Shown here: positions 43,381 through 55,200 of the stretch, piece by piece
How positions within the stretch are numbered: position 1 is the first letter of the stretch
How the letters are laid out: each line of letters starts with the position of its first letter
Source of the DNA: Owenia fusiformis
Taxonomy: Eukaryota; Annelida; Polychaeta; Sabellida; Oweniidae
Assembly (NCBI GenBank): GCA_903813345.2
Contig: CAIIXF020000009.1
Span: 24,836,740 to 24,900,739, forward strand
Direction: 5' to 3'
Length of the DNA stretch: 64,000 nucleotides
The notes under the pieces: model-generated
What the model was told of the DNA's origin: nothing
Database searches by the model: none
What the model saw: only the letters and a program-made list of their open reading frames with translations
Program-made: the position numbers and the translations under genes

Positions 43381-46200
43381 TATTTAATATAAGGCCTATT
43401 TGGATGTAATACAGTATTGCATGTCCGAAATTGAAATATAGCAGAATTCAATCCATTTCAATTTATTTGTGGATATTTGTGTTTTATCTGCATTGTGAAT
43501 AGTAGGACTTCAATTCCATGAATTTATATATTGTTCATGTCTATAAATGCAATCTTAAGTATGTCATTTTATTAAATGCATAATTATGCCCAACTGCTAT
43601 AGCACTTCAGTGGTCATTAATCTGCAGATAATTGTGGGGACAAAGTATTTTTCATACATTCTCCACTTTTACATACGAAGCCAGGGCAACATTTTAAAAC
43701 TCTGGAAAAAATCCAAAATGCTTGAGACAATTAGAAATTAGCATCTAATTTCATTGGTAATCATTTGTGGCACTTGAAATTTGATGTAACATTACAACAT
43801 TATGATGATGATTACATCACCAACCTACAAACAGAAATACTTGAAGACATAAAATATAGTACAGTGAAATTCTATATTTGAGACCCATGCCCCATACATG
43901 ATATATAAATACATATTGCGTGAAGGAATGTTCTACATTCACTAAAAGCTGCCTTAATGATACAACTGAAGCCATAGACCCATGCACATACCCAAATGCA
44001 TTGAAATCAATTGTTTTATATCAAACTTGTAATTAATTAATTGACTTGCAAAATATGCAGATTGCCAGCTATGTAAACTAAATATATAATAACAAAAAAT
44101 ATAGCACATGTCCTATAAATGTACATGTCCTTTAAAGCAACTTGTATCATGATATGATGTGCTGATTTAAATATCATTCCATTACACTTAAAATGATTAG
44201 GAAACAAAGGCTTTGTAACAAAAAGGCAATCTGAACAATGAGAATTTTTATGATAACAAATAATTAATAAAATAAATTATTTCTCACATTTTTAGGTTTT
44301 ACTGTAATTGCAAATATATTATAAAACACCATACTCTCATGTACTCACTGTCACCATTTTGTTACATAGACCATGTTTCCTAGGACTGCAACCAATCAAA
44401 GCAGACTGAATATTAAAGAACATGCAATATACTGCAACACAAGTACATAAAATAATATAGAAAATTATACAGCCTGAAGATTACCAAACAATGATAAATT
44501 GCTGAAAGAATCATAAATTGGTACTGAACCTTGTGAAGATCTTTACAATATGATTGTGCTTATTAAGTTGCAGATAAGCTTTCAAACGTGTCTCGCACAT
44601 TCACAAGCTTAAAGTGAATAATCCATAACTAGTACAGTAAATCTTTAAGAGGAACCATGGCCATTCAATCTCTATTGAAAGCCCATGGTGGAACACCTCT
44701 TTCCCTCAATGTCCTGTTTCTCATTTATAATCTTAATGTAGGCATAGAATGAACCTGTTAGTGGAACATCTCCAAAGTAAACAATATGATGTGGTTCTAA
44801 AGGCATTCTTTTAACACAAGATCTACAATATGCAGGCCGTAGCCAGGGGGGGTTCAATGGGTTCAACCCCACCCTGGCCAAAAAATCTTTCAAAATCATG
44901 CAGTTTTTCACCGTTCTGAGCACTTTTAAAGTGATTTTGGCCATTTTTGGACCAAAATTGTCACAAGTGAACCCCCCTGGAATTTTTCAAAAAGTGAACC
45001 CCCCTTGGCAAATCCTGGCTACGGGCCTGATATGTTCAAAGCATGTTATATTTCAGACTACCCTGCTGCTCTATAATACAATGGATATATAGTAAATATA
45101 CAATGCTGGGAATGATTTATGAATGTAAGATCTAATAATAACAAATGTTTAATCTTGTATTAAGCAGTACCCAACACAACCTTTTTACAAAATGTGAGGG
45201 TATGCAACGTGGTTGTATGTCAAAAGGTCACCCCCTCGGTGTATTTCCTAAAGTGTAACCATTCGTTACAGACATCAAATACTGAATGCCGATACTGAAG
45301 CCAGGATTCAAAAATGGTGACACAAACAATATGTCTTGGTGATAACATTGCAAAGGTTCTGATTTTTTTCCAGACAAGGGCCAAATATCACCAACAACAA
45401 AGATTAAAAAATATGTAATCTATATGTAACACTTATTTGGCAAACATTTGCAATTTTTAAATTGACAAGTAAACCAATGACAAATATCACAAAAAATTTA
45501 ACACAGCATTGTAAAATAAATTGAGATTTGACATAAAACTACAAAAAAATGTTCATCCCAACATGGCAAAATATATAGTAGCACCTCCACATAAAATTAT
45601 TTCCTACTTTTATTCTCTGGAAATTTCATTTTTGAATGATTTAAAGCACACACAAGCTCTATTGGAAAATATGAACTTGATGAAACAGCCATTCCATTAC
45701 ATGTGTAGAACATTTTAATATGGTATTGATATAAAAAGCAGTCTTTAGTGTAGCACACGCCCATCCAGTTTCGCTCAGTTATCCATCTCCTACACTCATT
45801 ATGTTCATTTGAGTAACATCCTGTCTACGGTAATCCAATGTGTATTTATGACATAATAAATACACAGAATGTTCACATATTTCACATTCAATGTAGGATT
45901 CTTATTATGGTGTGCTGCATAATTTATACTTTATAGCTAGCAACTTTGGTGCACTGCTCTAATTTTGAATCGTATCAATAACTCACAGCATGTCACGCAC
46001 CTCTTGCATACACTTGGTGAATCAGCTAAAACATATACACCTTCTGCACAAGATTGGAGAGAGGATATTTTACTACATAATAAAGTAAATATGATCCATA
46101 CACCCCAAAGTCAAAACATGGTCCTTGAAAGTAATTATACACACATTTGTGAGTGTTCATACATGTAGGTGTATTGCATCCAATATACACTTGCTAAGCC
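43381..46200. other. Mostly featureless stretch downstream of the TBK1-like gene
   Basis: AT-rich DNA with one short TIR element (44833-45029). The 3' UTR of the TBK1-like gene must run leftwards from 46200 on the minus strand. A minus-strand AATAAA (plus TTTATT) near 45610 is one candidate end. I see no other gene. Confidence 0.45.
44833..45029. mobile_element. CAGGCCGTAGCCAGG short TIR element with ATATG target duplication
   Basis: The left CAGGCCGTAGCCAGG and the inverted right CAGGCCCGTAGCCAGG pair. ATATG flanks both sides exactly (44828-44832 and 45030-45034). The 197-bp interior matches the element at 31184-31376 in reverse orientation, including GTGAACCCCCCTGGAA. The 90-codon minus frame at 44672-44944 is incidental. 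Confidence 0.8.
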
Positions 46201-49200
46201 CTATACAATGTCACTTTTATCAATATGCACAAATGATGCATCCATTGGATCTTGCACTGTGTCTATGGGGCCTGTATGAAGACCCCCTAGCTTCCTTATC
46301 AACTCTGTTGTCTCTTGAGTCAGCTGCTTTGTCTCTGTGGTTTCCTTTGTTAGACCCATCAACCTGAAATCATTGACAATTTAATAGGACTCATGTTTCT
46401 CAATGAATACTTTAGCCTATAAGTAGTATTTTGCTGAATGTTTAAATTTTATCATTTTCCTAATTTTAATTTTCCTAATGGCAAGAAACTTCCCATTAGA
46501 TAACATTATGAAAATAATATTTCCTACATTTAATTTTCCTAACCTTGCAGAATTTAGACAATGGGCAAATTAAATGATTAGGCAAATTGACCACTTATAC
46601 AGTATGTTATGCCCAGAGCTCCACTCGGTAATGTTTACCTGCTAGGCCAAATTTTGACTTTGATTTTTTTTCAATAGTAGCACCATGCGATGCTATCAAG
46701 TAAAAACTGTAACAAATAATTAACTCTCTAACTTTTACTCTCTTACTCTACTTTACCTCCATTTATATCATTCAGCATAGTTCATGTATTTGCTCTCTAG
46801 TACTTTTACTCTTTTACTTTACTTACCCTCCATTTATATCCTTCAGCATAGTTTCTCTCTAGTACTTTTACTCTTTTACTTTACTTACCCTGCATTTATA
46901 TCCTTCAGCGTTGCTCTCTAGTACTTTTAGACTTACTTTACTTACCCTCCATTTATATCCTTCAGCATAGTAGCTCTCTAGTACTTTTACTCTTACTTCA
47001 CTTACCCTCCATTTATATCCTTCAGCATAGTTGCTCTCTAGTACTTTTACTCTTTTACTTTTACTTACCCTCCATTTATATCCTTCAGCATAGTTGCCCT
47101 CTTACTTTTACTCTGGATGCTGTTTACTTGCTTCTGTTCTCTCAGTAACCTTAGCAACGCCTCTGTGCTTTGCCTATATTCTTGTTGACACTACAAATAC
47201 CAAGATCTTCATTCAGTATTGTATTGTATTGTATTATAAAATTTTATTTAAGTGTCATGGGTTATATAATAAATACATGTATAAAACAATTACATCATAT
47301 ATAAAATATCACTAAAATATACAATTATACAATTAACCTCAGTAACTGAGGCATAAGTTTTGGTTTATAATGCAGAAATACTTTTCACTCTCTCGGACTA
47401 ATAATTTGGGAACAATGTGTGTTCATACTGTAGAACTGAACAATGTGAAAATAACAATTACATGTACTCAAAGTTGTCATTTGACGAAGATGGAAATGTT
47501 TCAAAAATTAAAAAAGTGTTAAAGGTATATTCCTTGCCAGACCATCTCTCTCCTAATATGGTTGGTATAACCATATATACTTTCCATATTTAGCAAAACG
47601 CGGAAAATGGATTAATATGGTCAATACAATCTCATAAAAATGTAGTGCTCAATTCGAGGAGGCTGCCATCTTTGAAGATTTCACTCAGGAAGTGATGTCA
47701 TTGACTCTCAACTCTGCATATAGCATAAGGTATTAGGAGCTATTAAGAATTACAAAACCAGCTGGATATTCTTTCCCAATTTTGTCTATGATTTAATCTT
47801 TCTAAAAGTCTCTTCTTTTCTTCAGGATAGAAATAGTGTGGACAGGAATGCCCCTTTAATGTTAAAATGTTCAAAATTGTATATATAAACATACAAGTCA
47901 CAATACAGATTTCTCAATGTGTTTTGTTGCACTTTCACGTCAAACCTACCATATCTAGCAAATGAGAGAAGTGCCCATATTTCTCTGTGAACTCATTGAC
48001 CATTGTGTTAATAGTTGTATGGGACTGCCTCCTCTTACTCAGTTCTCTGAAATTGAAATGGCAGATTTTTAGCAGAAAGTGACAGAGACAATATAACATG
48101 GGTGGCCCCTTGAGACACATACAGATTTCCTTCAGGATAAACCCTGTATCCTTAACCACCCAGTACTCAAAGCCCATGATAACACATATATAACATGTAT
48201 ACAATATACCTATCCATTTCATGCAATACATGTATGTCTGTGCTCACATATTTTTATATTACGTTAGCCTTCAGTTTTTCACCCTACTATAAACCATGGG
48301 ATAATGCATACCTGCCAACCTAAGACCAAAATTTTGCGGTAGATTTTTTTAAAATTGCTGTATTTTTGCGGTAGATTTTTTCAAAATACGGTAGTTTTTG
48401 TGGTATTTTTCAACAAAATTGCGTTAGTTTTTGCGGTAGATTTTAGAAAAAAACGGTAGTTTTTGCGGTATATTAAAAAAAACTGTAGTTTTTGCGGTAG
48501 ATTTTAAAAATACGGTAGTTTTTGCGGTAGATTTTAAAAAAATACTGTAGTTTCAGAGGTTTGGGGTAGATTTTTGAAAAAAGTGTAATTTTGCGGTAGA
48601 AATTTGAAAAAAGCGGTAGTTTTGCGGAAGATTTAGAAAAAATGCGGTAGTTTTACGGTAGATTTTTAAAAATGCGGTAGTTTTTTTGAAAAAACCGGTA
48701 GTTTTGCGAAAGATTCTGAAAAAATGCGGTAGTTTTACGGTAGATTGTGAAAATTGCGGTAGTTTTTACGGTAATTTTTTGAAATACCGGTACTTTTGCG
48801 GAAGATTTTGAAAAATGCGGTAGTTTTACGGTAGATTTTGAAAATTGCAGTAGTTTTTACGGTAATTTTTTGAAAAACTGGTACTTTTGCGGAAGATTTG
48901 CCAAAATGCGGTATTTTTCGGTAGATTTTGAAAAATGCGGTAGTTAAACCTTTATACAATGCGGTTTTCTATATTAATACAATGTTTACGTGGTCATATT
49001 GTTGTTGTTATTGTGAATACATATTTTACTGCAAGAGTGATTTTGATAATTACAGTTTGTAAAGCAGAACTACATTTCAGCAAAATGTACATATACAACT
49101 TTTTTACAATAAATCTAGATTGATTTAAAATACGAACACAATATTCATATCTCCACTTTTACTCACCTTCTAACCAGTTTTTTTAGATATCAGGATGTTT

Positions 49201-52200
49201 GGAAATTCCATGAATGAAACATTTACTGAAATACAAAATATGGATTTTACACGTTTTTACTCACCATCTTAGATGATCTATCATTTTAACGAATTGAAAT
49301 GACAGACATAATGTTCATATAACATTGGAATCATATGGTATTAAATATTGATTTGTTCACTCGCAAGTCTCTAATGATATCAATGTGTTTGTCTGGCACA
49401 AATAGAAAATAAGTACAGATCAATTGTCTTTCAAAAATAATTTGTTATGAGCATTTGCCGAAACCTTTCCCCTGAGACATAGTTCAGATTCGGATATCAC
49501 AATACTTTTATAATAAACCAGAACTCAATGCTTTATTTTTTAATTAAGCATTTTTTACTGATAATGTGTTCTGATGAAAAATACAACATTTTATCGTTCT
49601 GTAAACAAATTGATTAAACTATGTATAATGTATATGTGTCGTTCATTACTGATCATAACAAATCAAACTACGCATATTTCATACGCTAAATATGCATACG
49701 CATTTCCACTCATTTATTTAGATGAAGCGCAACTAAAATCATATTTTTGTTGCATTCGGAATAAAGATCCGTGTACAAAAGGGTTTGGTTAACTACAAAG
49801 ATCATGGCAGAAAGAATTCTTTCTAGCTAGTGGTAGTTGGTGTTTGGACTGATTACACGCAAGCTTACTTAGATAAATGCGCAATAACCTGATAACCAAA
49901 GACCTGCCGATACCGGGTTGGTGAAGGAATATTACAGGGACAGTACAGGAAGACTTCAATTTTTCAGCATTTCCCAATAACAATAACGGGAAATTTTACG
50001 GTAGTTTGAACAAAAATACTGTTGATTTTAGCAGAAATACGGTAGATTTTCGAAAATTTACGGTAGATTTTCAAAAATTTACGGTAGATTTTACGGCCGT
50101 TCTCATGGAATAAACGAGTTTTTTACAAAGAAAATTTACGGTAGATTACGAGAAAAATACGGTAGATTTTTTACGGGCGTTTTTACGGGAAAAAATGGTA
50201 TTTTTTTACGGTAGTTTGTCATTTTTTACGGAAAAAACGAAAAATTTACGGTAGATTCCCGTGAAAATACGGTAGGTTGGCAGGTATGTAATGAGATACT
50301 AATTTGGGGCAAAATAATAAAGTGGAATCAGTGTTGTACATATGATTGACTATGCCATTTAAAGCCACTTTGTTTTTTTGGACTCACCCCATCCATGACG
50401 CAAACTTGTCGTATAGTGCTTGTTTGTTACCACAGCAACTGGTCAACTGGTTCTTAGCCTTCTTACAAATCTGCTGCAGCTTCTCTCTGAAACAAACATT
50501 TTTCAATATTTTAATTTTGGAAAATATTGTTTGGGCTCACAATGAAGGATTCCTACAAACTAGTTTCTTTGGTGTTTTATAATGGCAACAATGCATTGCA
50601 TTTTCAAAGACCATTAATTTTATAGGTTATTGTTATTTATTTCTATAATATTCAACATAATTATTTACATAGATTGTGAGGGGCCGAGGCTACATAGCAT
50701 TATTGGCCCCCCTCTAGAAAGTTAAAAACATATAATAAATCACTGGAGTGTGTAGGATTGCAACGGACAGACGGTCGTCCACCAGGTCTTGCCCATGATG
50801 ATGTATATGAGTGTTAATGAGAGATGATGTGAAATGAGGAGGATGGTCATTCTAAGATGGTATCGATATAATTTGAAGATAGTTGAAGGCATTTTGTATT
50901 CAGTTCACTATTTAAATTTTCATCTCCATAAAGTATAAATTCTATTTTTTGCTTTCTGGTTTTTCCAAAATAGCACATAATATCAAGATTGTCTAACTTT
51001 AGGATGTTCTGTAAGTAATCATTTCTATGTATGGCGGTTAGAGGGCAGTCGAGTAAAAGATGAATCTTATCTTGATTTCAGTGGCCGCAGGGGCAAGAAG
51101 GATCTATGATGTTGTTGAAATTATGTCTAAAAAAGTCACTTTTAAGGGCAAGGTCGCTTCTTATTTTATTAAGTTTAGTTTCAGAAGACCTTTTCAAATT
51201 AAGATTTTTTGTTAAAATATTCTTTTTATGAAATGTATATTTCTTATTATAGTTTTTCTTGAAGATTGCTAGGGTTGGCGATGTTTTTATTTCAGTTGAA
51301 AGATTTTTCCAAATGGAGATAGGCTTTATGGCTGGTGAATTTAGGTATTTCACAGACGCTCTCACTGGTAAAACATATTCTCTTCTGGAGCGGAGCTCCC
51401 TTTCGGCACCAGGATTGGACAGTTTTTCATATATAGAGACTACATAAGAGGGGGTCAAATTTGATCGGACTTTGAACATGTGAATACTTTGTTTTTCTTC
51501 TCTTCTCTCCGCTAGGGTTTTCCAGTTTAAACATTTATATAATTTTTGCTTGCACGTACCATAAATCGCCCCGGAAACTATCAGGGCTGCTCTGTAATGG
51601 AGTTTGTCTAGTTGTTCCAGAGCACCTTGCGACGCCGAACCATAGATTAAAGAGCCGTATTCGATTTTAGAGAGGATGAAAGAAGTGTACATTGTTTCAA
51701 GATGTTTTGAGTTTACTCTCATTTTCAATGCTGATAGGGGATTTAGTAGTTTGTCAATTTTTGCTCGGACTTCGTTTATATGAGTTTTAAAGTTTACGTT
51801 TTTATCAAGAGTTACGCCTAAATGTTTATGTGAATCGACTCGGTCAATTGAATTGTTATTAAGTGTCAAAATTGGATATGGCCTTTCAAAGACGGTTTCT
51901 TTACAAAATATTATTTCTTTTGATTTTGAAGGCTTGAAGTTCATTTTCCAAGTTTGTGACCATTTAAAAATATTGTCAAGATCTTTTTGGAGGATTTCGT
52001 GAGTGTTCTGAATTGGATGATCTCTAGGTACAGGTAAGTAAATGGAGGTGTCGTCTGCATAGATGTAAGATGTTGAGTCAATTACTTCCGGTAAATCATT
52101 TATGTATAATAAGAAAAGGATCGGCCCAATTTGGCTCCCTTGAGGCACCCCGCTGTTTATGTAATTGTCTTCTGATAAATTTGATAAGATTCCGTTTACT

Positions 52201-55200
52201 CTAGTTTGAACTTTTCGATTTTTAAGATATGAGCTTATGAGATTCAAAGTGTCAGCACCAAAACCATATGATTTTAGTTTATGAGTCAAAAGGGCATGCG
52301 GGACTTTGTCGAAGGCAGATTCTACGTCAAGGAAAATTCCTCTGACGTCACAGTTGCAGTCAAAAGATTCATTAATAAAATTCGTTATTGCTATAAGTTG
52401 GAAGTCGGTGCTGTGACCGGGTAAAAAACCAGATTGGTTATTATAAAGTAAATTGTTTTCAAGGAGATGGGTCAAAATTCGATTTTGGATGACTTTCTCA
52501 AATACTTTGGATATTGTATTTAATAAAGAAACTGGACGGTAATTTGCTTTATCTGAACGTACTCCTTTATTTTTGAAAATAGGACATATAGTGGCGAGTT
52601 TCCATATGTCTGGAAAGCATTGTTCGTTTAAAATTCTATTAAAAAGCAATGATAGCGGTAAATCAATCGTCGACTCTGTCATAAGAAGCATCCTATTTGT
52701 AATACCATTGGGTCATTCCTTTTTGGAGGGGTTAAGATCTAGTAAGAGAGTTCTAACTTCCTCTCTGTTTGTTGAAATATTGGTCAAAATTTTGTTCGTT
52801 CGCATTTGGAGAGTAGGCAGGTCCCTTTGGTCAAAATCAAAATCGTGGTGGAATTTACTGGTAAAATGGTTTAACAATTCAGTCGCCTTATCTTTGTCGG
52901 TTGAAAATACTCGTGTCAGATCAGAGCTAAACAAAGTTGGAATGCTTGGAGTGAATCTAGTACCAAGGAGTTTTTTGATAGCTTGCCAATAAAATTTACT
53001 GCCAGAAGAAAAGGATTGAAGGTCATCACAAATCTTATTTTCATAATTGTCTTTAAGTAATTTTACCTTTTGTTCTACAATTTTTACTTGGTCCTTGTAG
53101 TTTGTTTTATTTATTTCTGTATTATTTCGTTTGAACTTTTTATATAATTTATCTCTTTTGTTTAACTCCATCTTAATTTCGTTATCGAACCATGGCATAT
53201 CATTTGATTTTGAAATTTTAGTTTTAAATGGTATATTATCATTAAAAATAGATGTCAGTTTGTTAGTGACAGCTTGAGTTGAGGCATTAACTGTTCCCGT
53301 GGCAATAATATCATGCCAGTTTTGATTTAAAATGAGATTATTAAGATTATCTAAGTTGCAGCTTTTATATTGCCAGGTCTTTTTCTTACTTGGCTCACTA
53401 TTAAAATGTGGGGATATATTTATATTAGTCAGGACTGTACTGTGATCACAATGCCCCATTAAGACCATTAATGCCAAATGATTTACCAGTTGAAGGCTTC
53501 CATATGCCCCCTGTAAAACCACTTTCAGCAGAAATTGAAAATATTTTGCAATCGTCAGGACAAAACGGTGTAGTCCTGGTAAGCTTTGGATCAATATTCA
53601 GCAAGAACAGAATGAAATATTAGCTAAAGCATTCGCCATGATGCCACAGACAGTCATATGGAGCTTTGAAGGTGAACCACCTGATAACCTAGGACAAAAC
53701 ACAAAGCTTTTTAAATGGTTTCCACAGCATGACATCTTGGCACACCCTAAAGTGAAATTATTCGTAACCCACTGTGGAGAAACTGTTCATCATGGAGTTC
53801 CAACAGTTGGCATACCAGTATCATGGGATCAGCTTTCAAACTGTCGTAAAATGGTCCAATGTGCGAAAATGGGAACACAGCTACCATTGCAGGATCTAGA
53901 TACTGTAAGGTTAGTCATCGCAATGAAAAGTGTCATTTCTGACAGAGCATTCAAGCTGAATGCCATGAAAGCTTCTGAAGTTGAATATTTGTCTTAATTA
54001 ATTCATTATTTTGACATCCCCTCTAACTTGTGCAAAATAAATTAAATTCGCTATCAACATTGTGAATAAAGTTCAAACAGCCCCCTTACCTGTCAAACCT
54101 ATGTATCTGTTCATCACTGTAGCTGAGTGATCTGACAGGCTTCTGCGACTGGAATCTTTTATCTATGACTGCAGCATGGTCTAAGAGAACTCCCATCTTC
54201 TCACCACTGAAATGATCCAAATGTAGAAATACCCTATACATATATACATATGTAGACTAGATGAAGTCCCTGTAACCATGGTTACAACCCATAAGCAAAT
54301 TACCATGATTGTGGAAGTTTTATTCTACTTGTCTCTTGTTATTACTTCAAGTCACATAACTTAATAGGTTGTCATGGGGATATGTGAAGACAAGTCCAAT
54401 GAGCAGGCTTGTTATTGTGCATACTTGTGCTGTTTAATAAATTAGAGGACTGCTAATCTGATATCCTAGTTTTATCCTATGCCCAACAGAGTCTTAGGGA
54501 GATAAGTTGGTAAGATATATCAACTCATCGATAAAAATGATATCACTCAAAATGATCTGATATTCTGTATATACTAATAAGGCTTACCATTTATCATTCA
54601 TGCAGCCAAAAGTTCTCTCCCAAGCTGCAAATAAGACACTGCCAGTGCTGTGAAATATTCCAGACATCTTGTCACATATGTCTTTCATATCTCCACTCAC
54701 CTTAAAGAAGGAAAACACCAATCATCTTAAAGGCTATGTTTAACATGGATAAATACTTGTACATGTATGTATAAGACTGAGGTGTATTACTGGTTGAGAG
54801 TATAATATGTATTGTTAGTACCTCAGTTGAAATACTCGATTTTGATTGGTCAACGAGCGGTGAATAATTTTAACTGTACACCGCGCAATGCATTGCCGGT
54901 GAATAATATTCCCAGCATTCCACTAAAATGACGTCATTATCAGACGATAAAATGGCCGCCGCTAGCACTAGCCGTTTCAAAAATGTTGAAGATAAGGATA
55001 TTTTTAGTCTCTTAGAGAGTAAAGACAGAAGAAAAATCTAAAACTTTGTACAAAGCTTTTAGTGGACTTCGCCCAGGAGAGTAATTTGACTCCATTGAGT
55101 GAACTTACTGCCGTGGCAGATGTAGATAATTTTTTGAAAAAGTTTTACGTTGGTATTAGAAAAAAAGACGGTGGACTTTATAAGTTGAAATCATTTCAGC

